DNA of 64,000 bases from Bacteroidota bacterium (GTDB lineage Bacteria; Bacteroidota; Bacteroidia; Chitinophagales; Chitinophagaceae), in assembly GCA_023428755.1 (NCBI GenBank), contig JAEYWX010000010.1, positions 62,001 through 126,000 on the forward strand. Reading direction: 5' to 3'. How positions within the stretch are numbered: the stretch's first letter is position 1; every line of letters begins with the position of its first letter. Below the pieces are notes generated by a model, which saw nothing but the letters and a program-made list of their open reading frames with translations, searched no databases and was not told where the DNA came from. The translations under genes were made by a program, and so were the position numbers. Positions 18,048 through 27,120 of the stretch are shown here, piece by piece.

Positions 18048-19793
18048 GAGTCGAGTAAGCAAGGGCATTGCAGCCCAAGCTTCTCACAGAACCGTGCTTG
18101 AGACTCTCACCTCACACGGCTCTTGTTATCCAGTCATTGTACTATTCCCAGTTTCCAGTGATAAAACAGTTCAGGGTTTGCGTTGAGTATCGTTCGATAT
18201 TTATCATACACTTTTGATGCACTCTTTATCTTGTAGGTATTCTTTATCCATTTACAGATAAGTTCATTCAGATATAAGAATACTCTCAATGCTTTGTCCC
18301 TGCTGTATTTTGTATAGTAATTGACCCATCCTCTGATTTTTGGATTCAATTTCTCCGCAGTCCATTGAAGCGTCTGTACACTTCTTCGGTGATAGAGAAC
18401 TTCTCTTATCCTCTTCCTGATATGTACTTTCGCCGTTTGACTGATAGATACGCTGAACACCAGTATCATTTTCATATTGACTCTGCTCTTAACGTTCCTT
18501 GGTGCAAAACTGTAGCTGAGAAAAGTAAAACTTTCATGATCGTGATTTTCATTACGACGATGATTCTTGCAATACACAATCTTTGTCTTTTCAGGATGCA
18601 GTGTGAGTCCATACTCTTTCATTCTGTTTGCTAATTGTGCCAGCAATCGTTCCGCCTCTTCCTTGCTGTTGCAATGGATAACTATATCATCGGCATACCT
18701 TTCAAAAGGATTTTGCAGGTTTGCTTCATCCATCCATTTGTCAAAAGCATGGTGCAGGTAAATGTTCGCAAGCAACGGGCTGGCAACGCCGCCTTGCGGA
18801 GTTCCTTTTGTTCTTGCTGTGATGCTTCCATCTTCCTGTTCTACTCCTGCTTTTAACCAACGCTCTGCATACAACAGTACCCATTTATCTTGTGTGTGTT
18901 GTTGCAGTAATTGTAGCATAATGTCATGACTGATGTTGTCAAAGAACCCCTTAATATCTACATCTATCACCCACGCATATTTGTTACAGTTCTCTTTGCA
19001 TTGTGCTAACGCATCGTGAGCACTTCTGGCTGGTCTGTATCCAAATGAACTTGAATGAAAAATGTTTTCAAGTGTTGGTTCTAAATAATCTTTTACTACA
19101 CCTTGTGCAATGCGGTCGCTGACTGTCGGTATGCCCAATGGTCTTTTGCCACCTTGCTTTTTGTCAATCAAAACTGTTCGTACCGGTGGTGGAATGTAGC
19201 TTCCTGATGCCATGCGATTCCAGACTTTGTACAGGTTGTCAGCTAAATTCTCATTGAACATTTCAATGCTCTGCTTATCTATTCCTGCACTTCCATCTTT
19301 AGCAATAACCTTCAGATAGCTGTTGTACACCATCCGCTTACAGATAGCAAACGATTTTGTCATTTCTTTTGTCATCCTTCCATTGTTTTCAACGGTTGTT
19401 TCAAAATACTTTAACCAGATAACCGAAGCCCTTCGTTCCATTCCCATTACAGGAACTTCACCACTACTATGGCTTCGTCCGACACTCCTTGTCGCATCTC
19501 CCATCTAAGATGAGATTGAGTTGCAGTATGAACTGTATATCTTTTGATCAACAGTCGCTTCATAATAAAACTTCCTGCAAAGCTTTTCGCTCATCAACAA
19601 GGCAGTTTCCCACGTTCCGGATAAACGCCTGTGTAAAGCTCCTGCCGCCTTAATGCCGGTCAGCCTGTAACCAGTAAGCAGCTTTCCGTTACAGTTTATC
19701 GCAAGGTTGTTACGGGACCCATGCTTTTGCCAACGAGTAGCCGTTTCGACACTTCATGAGCGGTTCAGTGAAATTCAGCTTCTTTACACTCAC
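18048..19793 (-). mobile_element. Group II intron with reverse transcriptase, apparently complete
   Basis: On the minus strand a GTGAGTG start at about 19793 leads into long conserved intron RNA. After the maturase gene comes a domain V hairpin (18088-18123: GAGCCGTGTGAGG, GAGA loop, CTCAAGCACGGTTCT). Domain VI follows, with GGGC/GCCC inside a GAGaAGC/GCUUaCUC stem whose unpaired A (opposite 18056) is the likely branch point. The 3' end, set by distance from that A, is about 18047-18050. Both ends are estimates. The intron lies between genes, downstream of pabB. Confidence 0.85.
18134..19375 (-). CDS. ltrA: Group II intron reverse transcriptase/maturase
   Basis: I start at the ATG at 19375 (MTKEMTKSFAICKRMVYNSY), giving 413 residues. 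The open frame reaches 19504, but that extra stretch (GEVPVMGMERR) is the translation of conserved intron RNA, not maturase. RT blocks are intact: KQGGKRPLGIPTVSDRI, SFGYRPARSAHDAL, DVDIKGFFDNISH, TPQGGVASPLLANIYLH and the catalytic YADDIVIH. The maturase domain X is present (IRGWVNYY). No HNH endonuclease domain follows, so it would rely on retrohoming into unpaired DNA. Confidence 0.92.
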   Translation of the reverse strand: MTKEMTKSFAICKRMVYNSYLKVIAKDGSAGIDKQSIEMFNENLADNLYKVWNRMASGSYIPPPVRTVLIDKKQGGKRPLGIPTVSDRIAQGVVKDYLEPTLENIFHSSSFGYRPARSAHDALAQCKENCNKYAWVIDVDIKGFFDNISHDIMLQLLQQHTQDKWVLLYAERWLKAGVEQEDGSITARTKGTPQGGVASPLLANIYLHHAFDKWMDEANLQNPFERYADDIVIHCNSKEEAERLLAQLANRMKEYGLTLHPEKTKIVYCKNHRRNENHDHESFTFLSYSFAPRNVKSRVNMKMILVFSVSISQTAKVHIRKRIREVLYHRRSVQTLQWTAEKLNPKIRGWVNYYTKYSRDKALRVFLYLNELICKWIKNTYKIKSASKVYDKYRTILNANPELFYHWKLGIVQ

Positions 19794-20034
19794 CTGACTA
19801 CGTCAAATGCAGCCTTTTGCTGCATCGTTCACCACCACAACTTTTGATTGCAGCAGCATGCAGTGGTTTAGTATCTGCGTCTGCACACCGATACTGATAG
19901 GCCATACTATCATCATTTATCCAGCATTGAAAAGAACTATCTTCATTCAGTTTTCATTCGTGGCACACCGCAACAACGGCGTGTTGTTTTTCGATACTAC
20001 TACTTATTCATAACATTTGCAGCGTAAGTAAGTG
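19794..20034. other. Intron-flanking intergenic segment, no convincing gene
   Basis: This 241-base stretch between the intron 5' end and the pabB stop has only short open frames without recognisable similarity. It holds a small GCAGC/GCTGC hairpin near 19809 and an imperfect ACACGCCG/CGGTGTG hairpin near 19960-19985 that might end pabB transcription, but without a T-run. Confidence 0.5.
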
Positions 20035-21324
20035 TTACCCCAACACTTTCCGTATCGCATCTGCCTTCAACAAACACTCTTCATATTCGTTTTCAGCGTC
20101 GCTGTAAAAGGTAATACCACTGCCTACCATGTACGAAAGATATTGAGCAGCTTCATTGTAAAGAATACTGCGGATCACCACATTGAAATCAAAATCACCA
20201 TTGGGTGCAATGTATCCAACGGCACCGGAAAAAATGCCCCGCCTGCTTTGCTCGTATTGATCGATCAGTTGCATCACCCGTCGTTTGGGGGCGCCCGTCA
20301 TACTTCCCATTGGGAAGGTTGCCTTGATAATATCGGTAAAGCTGTACGCTTCGTTCACTTCACCTGTAACAGAAGAGATCATTTGATGCACCTGCGGAAA
20401 TGAATACACGGCAAACAGTTCATCTACTTTCACCGTTCCTTCGTTACACACACGGCTCAGATCGTTGCGCACCAGGTCTACCACCATTACATTTTCACTG
20501 CGGTCTTTTTCGCTGTTGTGGAGTTGCTGCTTTAATCCTTCATCAGCTATTGCATCATTGTTGTTTCGCTTTACAGTGCCTTTGATCGGTTGCGAAAGCA
20601 ATTGTGTTCCCTGTTTCCGTAAAAAACGTTCGGGACTTGCGCAGAGTAAATAACTGCTTTCAACTTTATAAAATGCAGAAAACGGATTGGGAGATATTTC
20701 AGTTAAGGATTTATATACATGCAGCGGATCAATCGCAGCTTCAGCAAAAAATTCCATACAGTAATTCAACTCATAACAATCGCCACGCAGAATATGCTCC
20801 CGTATGCGATTGATGCTGCTGATATAATTGGCTTTTGAAACATGTTCGTTAAACTGAATGCTGTTTTGCTTTGTGTCAACTGTTGTTGGTTCTTTACAAA
20901 TGGCTGCATACACTGTTGCATGATCGTTCTGCAACGAACCGATTCTTAGTCCCGTTTCACTTAACTGAAATACATATTGCGGTACAAAAAAACAGAGATC
21001 GGGAAAGCCGATCTTGTTTTCATGTGCGGAGCTGAGTTGCTCGGTTTCATTTTTGAGATCGTACCCGAGATGGCCGAAACACCAATCGTTCTGCTCATCA
21101 AGAAAGGCTTGCAATACTTCCAATGCATTGCCTGCATTGGCTGTAACAGAAGCAGTAACACCGCAGCCAGCCAAACATTCGTAGCTGTGGCCGGGCAACT
21201 GGTAATGATGGTTATCCAGAAAAGAACAAATGTTGAACCGGTTACACCAGCTCAACATTTGACGTTTGATTACAGAAAAATCTGTTATTGAAAAAGATTG
21301 GAAACTTCGTATCACTTCATTCAT
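20035..21324 (-). CDS. pabB: Aminodeoxychorismate synthase component I
   Basis: This 429-residue chorismate-binding enzyme converts chorismate and ammonia (from a separate amidotransferase) to 4-amino-4-deoxychorismate for folate. Conserved motifs are ELNYCMEFF, CASPERFL, PIKGTVKR and the catalytic PMGSMTGAPKRRVMQLID followed by GIFSGAVGYI. PIKGT rather than PIAGT favours PabB over anthranilate synthase TrpE. Its ATG overlaps the stop of the acidic protein gene by one base (TAATG), so translation of the two may be coupled. Confidence 0.9.
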   Translation of the reverse strand: MNEVIRSFQSFSITDFSVIKRQMLSWCNRFNICSFLDNHHYQLPGHSYECLAGCGVTASVTANAGNALEVLQAFLDEQNDWCFGHLGYDLKNETEQLSSAHENKIGFPDLCFFVPQYVFQLSETGLRIGSLQNDHATVYAAICKEPTTVDTKQNSIQFNEHVSKANYISSINRIREHILRGDCYELNYCMEFFAEAAIDPLHVYKSLTEISPNPFSAFYKVESSYLLCASPERFLRKQGTQLLSQPIKGTVKRNNNDAIADEGLKQQLHNSEKDRSENVMVVDLVRNDLSRVCNEGTVKVDELFAVYSFPQVHQMISSVTGEVNEAYSFTDIIKATFPMGSMTGAPKRRVMQLIDQYEQSRRGIFSGAVGYIAPNGDFDFNVVIRSILYNEAAQYLSYMVGSGITFYSDAENEYEECLLKADAIRKVLG

Positions 21325-21749
21325 TAAAAATCATCGTCGTCGTCATCGAAATCATCACCACCACCCATTACATCAAATTCTTTAAAATCTTCATCGATCT
21401 TGAAATCATCATCATCATCGGCCGCTTTTTTCTTACCGGCTGCTTTTCCTTTCGACTTTGGAATATCAAATTCTTCAAAGTCGGGATCGTAATCGTCATC
21501 GTCTTCAGACTTGTTCCAGTCATCATCATCTTCGTCTGCATCATCATCATCATCGTCATCATCTTTCGACTTTGATTTTGCAGCGCCTTTACCGGCTTTT
21601 TTCACAACGGGCTCATCATCTTCCAATTCAAGATCATCATCTTCGTCTTCATCCTCTTCATGATTCTTTTTTGGCTTTGTATCAGCCTTCTTTGTGTTCT
21701 CTGTTTTCGGAGCAGATGAGTCGCCGGTTTTCTTTATTGACTTTGCCAT
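21324..21749 (-). CDS. Highly acidic, low-complexity Asp/Lys protein of unknown function
   Basis: The 141-residue product starts at ATG 21749 (MAKSIKKTGDSSAPK). It is lysine-rich at the N-terminus and then alternates long Asp/Glu runs with short Lys/Ala patches (KKAGKGAAKSKSK, KSKGKAAGKKKAA). It contains two similar acidic-aromatic pieces, DPDFEEFDIP and EDFKEFDVMG. No fold is recognised and it is probably disordered. It follows purA and overlaps pabB by one base. Possible roles such as DNA mimicry, binding of basic proteins or metal binding are only guesses. Confidence 0.75.
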   Translation of the reverse strand: MAKSIKKTGDSSAPKTENTKKADTKPKKNHEEDEDEDDDLELEDDEPVVKKAGKGAAKSKSKDDDDDDDDADEDDDDWNKSEDDDDYDPDFEEFDIPKSKGKAAGKKKAADDDDDFKIDEDFKEFDVMGGGDDFDDDDDDF

Positions 21750-21837
21750 TTGTAACAATGATTATGCTGTAAAATTTCAACGGGTTTTTGAATTAGCCAA
21801 ACTTTTCTTTAAAAATTTTTTAGTAAGGCAATTTGTC

Positions 21838-23100
21838 TTATATGGTTACAATCTGATCACGACCGGGGCCGTTGGAAACATATTTTACTTCCACACCAAG
21901 ATAGGCATTGATGTATGCAAGATAGGTGTCCATTTGCTCAGGAAAATCAGCTGCTGTTTTACATTCAGCAGTGGGCTTGCTCCATCCTTTGAACGATTTG
22001 TACACAGGCTCAATTTTTACTTTGCTGATCTCAAATGGAATTTCCTGTGTTTCTTTTCCGCCAACATTGTATGCCGTACAGATCTGCAAATCAGTAAAGC
22101 TGTCGAGGACATCTGCTTTTGTCATCACAATTTGTGTAATACCATTGATCATACAGGCAAATTTCAATGCTACCAGATCGATCCAGCCGCAACGACGTGG
22201 GCGACCGGTGGTTGCACCAAATTCACTTCCTATTTTCCGTAATTCATCGCCGGTTACATCAAACAACTCGGTAGGGAACGGACCACTGCCCACTCTGGTG
22301 CAATACGCTTTGGTAATGCCAATTACTTCCCTGATCTTATTGGGCGCTACACCTAAGCCTGTGCTTACACCGGCTGAAATAGTGTTGGATGAAGTTACAA
22401 ACGGGAAGGTACCAAAATCAACATCGAGCATGCTGCCCTGTGCACCTTCGGCCAGTACTTTTTTGCCTTCGTTGATCTTTGCATTGATGAAGTATTCACC
22501 ATTTACAATGTTCAGTGTTTTCAAAAATTCAACTGCTTCAAAAAACTCGGCTTCCCATACACTGATATCTTCGGTAAAATTATAATTGGCAAGCAACTGC
22601 TGATGTTTTGCTTTCAGCTTGTTGTAAAGTTGATTGAATTCCGGATCAAGCAGATCGCCTACACGCAATGCATTCCTTCCGGTTTTATCCATGTACGCCG
22701 GACCAATTCCTTTTAATGTTGATCCGATCTTTTCATCACCTTTTGCCAGTTCGGCTGCTTTATCCAACGCACGGTGAGTTGGGATGATGATATTGGTACG
22801 CTGTGCAATAAACAGGTTCTCTTTTACATCCACTCCCATGGCTGCTACTTTCTCACATTCCCGTTTTAACGTAACCGGATCCAGTACCACACCGTTGCCA
22901 ATGAGGTTTACAATGCCTTTGTGAAAAATTCCGCTGGGGATCTGGTGCAATACTACTTTTTCGCCATTTACATACAGTGTGTGTCCGGCATTGGGGCCAC
23001 CCTGGAAACGGGCAATCACATCATATTGTGGTGCAAAAAAATCAACGATCTTTCCTTTTCCTTCGTCGCCCCACTGGAGGCCCAGAATTACATCAACCAT
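21838..23100 (-). CDS. purA: Adenylosuccinate synthetase
   Basis: The 420-residue enzyme joins IMP and aspartate using GTP, the first step from IMP to AMP. The family P-loop GLQWGDEGKGKIVD is at residues 7-20. The IMP-binding segment GGPNAGHTLY, the active-site QRTNIIIPTHRALD and the C-terminal TTGRPRRCGWIDLVALK are all present. It heads a minus-strand series purA - acidic protein - pabB, with an 88-base gap to the second gene. Confidence 0.97.
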   Translation of the reverse strand: MVDVILGLQWGDEGKGKIVDFFAPQYDVIARFQGGPNAGHTLYVNGEKVVLHQIPSGIFHKGIVNLIGNGVVLDPVTLKRECEKVAAMGVDVKENLFIAQRTNIIIPTHRALDKAAELAKGDEKIGSTLKGIGPAYMDKTGRNALRVGDLLDPEFNQLYNKLKAKHQQLLANYNFTEDISVWEAEFFEAVEFLKTLNIVNGEYFINAKINEGKKVLAEGAQGSMLDVDFGTFPFVTSSNTISAGVSTGLGVAPNKIREVIGITKAYCTRVGSGPFPTELFDVTGDELRKIGSEFGATTGRPRRCGWIDLVALKFACMINGITQIVMTKADVLDSFTDLQICTAYNVGGKETQEIPFEISKVKIEPVYKSFKGWSKPTAECKTAADFPEQMDTYLAYINAYLGVEVKYVSNGPGRDQIVTI

Positions 23101-23129
23101 AAAATAATTTGAGTAAATAATTTGAGCGG

Positions 23130-23137
23130 CAAAAATA
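23130..23137 (-). promoter_or_regulatory. Probable -7 box of purA
   Basis: On the minus strand this reads TATTTTTG, 29 bases before the purA ATG. An 11-base direct repeat (AATAATTTGAG twice, 23103-23126) lies between box and gene. Confidence 0.5.
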
Positions 23138-23187
23138 AGTGAAACAGGAGGGCAAGAAGAAATAAAAATGCAGTTGGGGAAAGAAAA

Positions 23188-25347
23188 TTATTGCTCGGTA
23201 TCGTAACGCTCCACTTTCTGAATGCCTGTTAGTTTGTACAGACGGGATACCAATTCGTCCAGTTCATCTTTATCGTGTACAAAAATTTTGATATTGCCTT
23301 CAAACACACCTTCTTTGGCTTCAATGGTAATGGCACTGATGTTGAGCCGCATTTCGCCGCTGATGAGGTTGGTGATCTTGCTCACCACTCCCACATCATC
23401 CACACCTATGATCTTGATACCAGTGAGGAATGAAATTTCTTTGTTTTTGGCCCACTTGGTTTTTACAACCCGGTGTCCGAAGTTGGCCAGCAGTCGGGAA
23501 GCGTTGGGGCAACTGGTACGGTGAATGATCAATCCTTTACCGGTTGATACAAAACCAAACACATCATCGCCGGGAATGGGTTTGCAGCAGTTGGCCAATG
23601 TGTACACAATGCGGTCGCTGCTTTCCCCGAAAATAATAAGCTCCGAATCTTTGGCTGTACCGGTACGGTTAGGATCATATTCCGGTTTTGGCTCCATTAC
23701 TGGTTTTACCGGTTTGGGTAATTCCAGTTTATCACCATGCATCTGCAACTCTTTTAGTTCTTTGAGATCAATTGCTTTGGTGGCAATTTTATAAAAGAGT
23801 TCAAGCTGCGATGGCAGTTTGTAAAACAAAGTGAGTGTTTCTACATTATGAATATCGAAACTGGCACCCATCTGTTCCAGTTTGCGTTGCAATACATACT
23901 TTCCTTCATCGGCCACTTTTCGTTTTTCTTCCTTCAGCGCATCTTTGATCTTGCTCTTGGCCTTGGTGGTGACAACAAAATTCAACCAGTCTTCACTTGG
24001 TTTTTGTTTGCTGCTGGTAATGATCTCGATCTGGTCGCCACTGCGCAACTTGTGTGCAATGGGCACCAGCTTGTGGTTCACTTTGGCACCAATACAGCGG
24101 CTGCCTACATCGCTGTGTACACTAAAAGCAAAGTCAAGTGCAGTAGCTCCCACCGGCAACATTTTTACATCGCCTTTGGGTGTGTACACATAAATTTCTT
24201 CGGTAAGGAAGGAGCTTTTAAAATCCTGCAAAAAGTCGAGTGAGCTGCTGTCCTGGTTACTCAGCGCTTCACGAATATTATGGAACCATTTGTCAAAACG
24301 GTCTTCATCGCCACTACCCTCTTTGTATTTCCAGTGAGCGGCCAAACCTTTCTCGGCAATTTCATTCATCCGCTTGGTGCGTATCTGCACTTCCACCCAC
24401 TTCCCTTGCGGACCCATCACCGTTGTGTGCAAGGCTTCGTATCCATTACTCTTGGGATTACTCAGCCAGTCACGCAAACGTTCGGGACTCGGCGTGTACA
24501 TATCGGTAACAATGGAATAAGCTTTCCAGCAATCTTCTTTTTCCCGCTCGGCCGGTGAATCAATGATGATACGGATGGCAAAGAGATCGTACACTTCTTC
24601 AAAACTCACTCCTTTCTTTTTGATCTTGTTTGAAATGGAGTGAATGGATTTCGGCCTGCCATACAATTCATAATTTGTAAAACCGGCCCGTTCCAGTTTT
24701 TCTTTGATCGGTTTTACAAACTCATTGATATAGCGGCTTCGTTCCCGTTTTGTTTCTGATAATTTCCGTGCAATTTCTTTGTACGTATCCGGCTCCAGGT
24801 ATTTCATGGAAAGATCTTCCATTTCGGTTTTGATATTGTACAAACCGAGGCGATGTGCCAGTGGTGCATATACATACACCGTTTCGCTGGATACTTTCAA
24901 CTGCTTTTCCCGCTTCATACTGTCGAGCGTACGCATATTGTGTAAGCGGTCGGCCAGTTTGATGAGGATTACCCGTGGGTCATCGGTAAGTGTCAGTAAT
25001 ATTTTCTTGAAATTCTCAGCCTGCTGGGTTGAATTGGCATCAACTACTGTTGAAATTTTAGTGAGCCCGTCGATGATGCGTGCAATTTCGTTTCCAAACT
25101 CCCGGGCCACATCTTCTAATGTTACATCGGTATCTTCCACCGTATCATGCAGTAATGCACAAATGGTAGAGCGTACACCGAGGCCAATTTCTTCCACACA
25201 AATCTGGGCTACCGCCAGCGGATGCAGAATATAAGGTTCGCCGCTTTTACGCCGCATGGTTTGGTGTGCTTCGGCTGCCATTTCAAAGGCAGTACGCACC
25301 AGTTCCTTATCGCCTTTCTTGAGTTTTGTTTTGAGCGACCGTAACAA
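23188..25347 (-). CDS. rel: Bifunctional (p)ppGpp synthetase/hydrolase (Rel/SpoT)
   Basis: The product has at least 719 residues, with the hydrolase HD domain (HPLAVAQ ... LLHDTVEDTD), synthetase domain (GRPKSIHSISNKI ... GYEALHTTV), TGS domain (YVYTPKGDVKMLPVGATALDFAF) and a C-terminal ACT domain. The HD residues are intact, so hydrolysis is expected as well as synthesis; it is probably the main stringent-response enzyme. The end given is a TTG codon. The frame stays open upstream and encodes TPEQEKKEILRHYRSLL, which looks like the genuine N-terminal helix, so the real start is probably near 25428. Confidence 0.93.
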   Translation of the reverse strand: MLRSLKTKLKKGDKELVRTAFEMAAEAHQTMRRKSGEPYILHPLAVAQICVEEIGLGVRSTICALLHDTVEDTDVTLEDVAREFGNEIARIIDGLTKISTVVDANSTQQAENFKKILLTLTDDPRVILIKLADRLHNMRTLDSMKREKQLKVSSETVYVYAPLAHRLGLYNIKTEMEDLSMKYLEPDTYKEIARKLSETKRERSRYINEFVKPIKEKLERAGFTNYELYGRPKSIHSISNKIKKKGVSFEEVYDLFAIRIIIDSPAEREKEDCWKAYSIVTDMYTPSPERLRDWLSNPKSNGYEALHTTVMGPQGKWVEVQIRTKRMNEIAEKGLAAHWKYKEGSGDEDRFDKWFHNIREALSNQDSSSLDFLQDFKSSFLTEEIYVYTPKGDVKMLPVGATALDFAFSVHSDVGSRCIGAKVNHKLVPIAHKLRSGDQIEIITSSKQKPSEDWLNFVVTTKAKSKIKDALKEEKRKVADEGKYVLQRKLEQMGASFDIHNVETLTLFYKLPSQLELFYKIATKAIDLKELKELQMHGDKLELPKPVKPVMEPKPEYDPNRTGTAKDSELIIFGESSDRIVYTLANCCKPIPGDDVFGFVSTGKGLIIHRTSCPNASRLLANFGHRVVKTKWAKNKEISFLTGIKIIGVDDVGVVSKITNLISGEMRLNISAITIEAKEGVFEGNIKIFVHDKDELDELVSRLYKLTGIQKVERYDTEQ

Positions 25348-25485
25348 ACTACGGTAGTGACGAAGGATTTCCTTTTTTTCCTGTTCGGGGGTAAGGGTAT
25401 AGGCCGGTATGTTTGATATTGTTTCCAGTAATTGCGAATTTAGGAAAAAGCCGCTTGCGAAAGAACTTGAATAACAGAAACCCCC

Positions 25486-25493
25486 TACCTTTG
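25486..25493 (+). promoter_or_regulatory. -7 box of tRNA-Leu
   Basis: TACCTTTG followed by GCAGCCCG, with TTG at 25467-25469 in the -33 position. The tRNA begins 26 bases after the box. Confidence 0.75.
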
Positions 25494-25518
25494 CAGCCCG
25501 TTTTTAAACAAAGCTCTT

Positions 25519-25600
25519 CCGGATGTGGTGAAATTGGTAGACACGTCAGACTTAGGATCTGATGCCGCAAGGTGTGGGGGTTCGAGTCCCTCCATCCGGA
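25519..25600 (+). tRNA. tRNA-Leu (anticodon UAG)
   Basis: The acceptor CCGGATG pairs with CATCCGG. The D-stem is GTG/CAC with GG in the loop. The anticodon stem TCAGA/TCTGA encloses CTTAGGA (anticodon at 25553-25555). The variable arm is TGCCGCAAGGTG and the T-loop TTCGAGT. The discriminator is A, as in tRNA-Leu. CCA is not encoded. Confidence 0.95.
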
Positions 25601-25609
25601 CAAATAACT

Positions 25610-25686
25610 AATGTTTAAGGTTGAAAGTTGAATGTTTCATGTACGAAACCCAACCTTCAACTTTAAACATTTAAACATTCAACGTT
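25610..25686. repeat. Degenerate palindromic word repeat (GGTTGAA type)
   Basis: The left arm (ATGTTTAAGGTTGAAAGTTG) and right arm (CCAACCTTCAACTTTAAACAT) are near-complementary, each built from GGTTGAA- and GTTTAA-like words. It fills the gap between tRNA-Leu and tig and may terminate or separate transcripts. Confidence 0.7.
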
Positions 25687-25689
25687 TTT

Positions 25690-27063
25690 ATGGCTACAGT
25701 TACAAGAGAAAACATTGGTTTGTTAACCGATAAGCTCACAGTAAAAATTACAAAAGAGGAATACTTTCCTGCGTTTGAAAAAACATTGAAATCGTACAGC
25801 AAGCAGGCCAATATCCCGGGCTTCCGTAAGGGCATGGTACCCGCCGGTATGGTAAAGAAGATGTACGGACAGGGAATCTTCACCGAAGAAGTGATCCGCA
25901 ATATTGAAAAAGGATTGAACGATTACCTCGCTACTGAAAAGCTTGAAATTTTTGCTCAGCCGCTTCCTCTTGCCAATTCAGAATTTAAGCCGAGCATGGA
26001 TGCACCTGTTGATTACAGCTTTGATTTTGAAATTGGATTGAAGCCGGCTTTTGAAATTGGTCTCAATCAAAAGAAAGCGCCGTATTACCGTGTAAAGGCA
26101 ACTGCCGACATGGTGAATGAAGAAATTGAACGTTTGCAAAACCGTTTCGGCAAAATGACAGAGCCTGAAACAGTAAGCAGCGACGATAATGTACTCAACC
26201 TCACATTTGAAGAAAGTGATGCCGATGGTAATATGGTTGAAGGCGGTATAAAAAAAGACAACTCTTTACTGGTTAAATATTTTACCGAAGCTTACCGTGC
26301 AAAATTACAAGGGGCCAAAACCGGCGATACACTTGTAGTTAGCTTGCAAGATGCGTTTGAAGAAAAAGAACGCAACTGGGTAATTGGTGATCTTGGTTTT
26401 AAGGATGCAGCTGAGGTGGAAGGCAAGCTGTTTAAACTCACCATCACCAAAGTTGGCTTAATTGAAAAGCGTGAATTGAACGAAGAGTTTTTCAAAGAGG
26501 CATTGCCCGGCAAAACCATTGCCACAGAAGCTGAATTCCGTGCAGCGATTGAAGAAGATATCCAGGCGTATTGGGATAAGCAAAGCAGCAACCAGCTTCA
26601 GCATCACCTGTACCATGTACTGCTTGATGAAACAACCATGGAACTGCCGGAAGGCTTTCTGAAAAAATGGCTGGCAACTTCTGGTGAAAAACCAAAAACG
26701 CCTGAGCAGGTGGAAGCTGAATACCCAACCTTCAACAATCAATTACGATGGACACTCATCACCGATAAAATTGTTACAGAAAATAAATTAGATGTAACAC
26801 AGGAAGAACTGAAAGACAGCATGCGTCAACAAGTAATGAGCTATTTCGGCAGCATGAACCTGGGCGATGGTAACCTCGATTGGTTAGACCAGTATGTAGA
26901 TGGTTTGTTGAAAGATGAGCAACAGGTTGACCAAACCTATCGCCGTCTTGTTACTGAAAAAGTATTTAACTGGGCCGAGCAGCAGGTAAACAAAGATGTG
27001 AAAGAAGTAAGTGCCGAAGAGTTCATTAAGATGAACGAAGAGCACCAGCATCAACACCACTAA
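25690..27063 (+). CDS. tig: Trigger factor-like chaperone
   Basis: The 457-residue protein has the N-terminal ribosome-binding signature GFRKGMVPAGMVKKMYG, close to the canonical GFRxGxxP motif. The middle region (about 150-260) is where the FKBP-like domain would be, but I do not see its usual peptidyl-prolyl motif. The long C-terminal helical chaperone domain is present. It captures nascent chains at the ribosome exit. It precedes clpP-clpP-clpX, the usual tig-clpPX order. The C-terminus ends in a short His-rich tail (EEHQHQHH), possibly metal binding. Confidence 0.9.
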   Translation: MATVTRENIGLLTDKLTVKITKEEYFPAFEKTLKSYSKQANIPGFRKGMVPAGMVKKMYGQGIFTEEVIRNIEKGLNDYLATEKLEIFAQPLPLANSEFKPSMDAPVDYSFDFEIGLKPAFEIGLNQKKAPYYRVKATADMVNEEIERLQNRFGKMTEPETVSSDDNVLNLTFEESDADGNMVEGGIKKDNSLLVKYFTEAYRAKLQGAKTGDTLVVSLQDAFEEKERNWVIGDLGFKDAAEVEGKLFKLTITKVGLIEKRELNEEFFKEALPGKTIATEAEFRAAIEEDIQAYWDKQSSNQLQHHLYHVLLDETTMELPEGFLKKWLATSGEKPKTPEQVEAEYPTFNNQLRWTLITDKIVTENKLDVTQEELKDSMRQQVMSYFGSMNLGDGNLDWLDQYVDGLLKDEQQVDQTYRRLVTEKVFNWAEQQVNKDVKEVSAEEFIKMNEEHQHQHH

Positions 27064-27086
27064 GAAGTACGAAATACAAAAAATAC

Positions 27087-27120
27087 AATCCCGCTGAGCA
27101 ATTGGCGGGATTTCTTTTTT
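27087..27120 (+). terminator. Intrinsic terminator of tig
   Basis: ATCCCGC (27088-27094) and GCGGGAT (27105-27111) with a ten-base loop, then TTCTTTTTT. Confidence 0.9.

Noticed and set aside
19376..19504. N-terminal extension of the intron maturase
   Set aside because: It encodes conserved intron RNA rather than protein; homologous maturases start near the ATG at 19375.
19807..20013. Plus-strand 68-codon frame beside the intron
   Set aside because: No similarity, no promoter and unusual residue make-up; treated as chance.
18000..20030. Insertion sequence or prophage as the source of the intron region
   Set aside because: No transposase, integrase, terminal repeats or target duplication seen; all features fit a group II intron alone.
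21330..21660. Tandem GAT/CAT runs taken as a possible CRISPR or satellite array
   Set aside because: There are no regular spacers; the runs are codons of an acidic protein.
21458..21772. His/Leu-rich plus-strand frame opposite the poly-aspartate gene
   Set aside because: Its histidine runs are the antisense of GAT aspartate codons, an artefact of composition.
21926..22585. Plus-strand open frame of 219 codons opposite purA
   Set aside because: Antisense shadow of a highly conserved enzyme; no family features and no promoter.
25349..25603. Minus-strand open frame across tRNA-Leu
   Set aside because: It covers the antisense of the tRNA and the true N-terminal part of rel in another frame.
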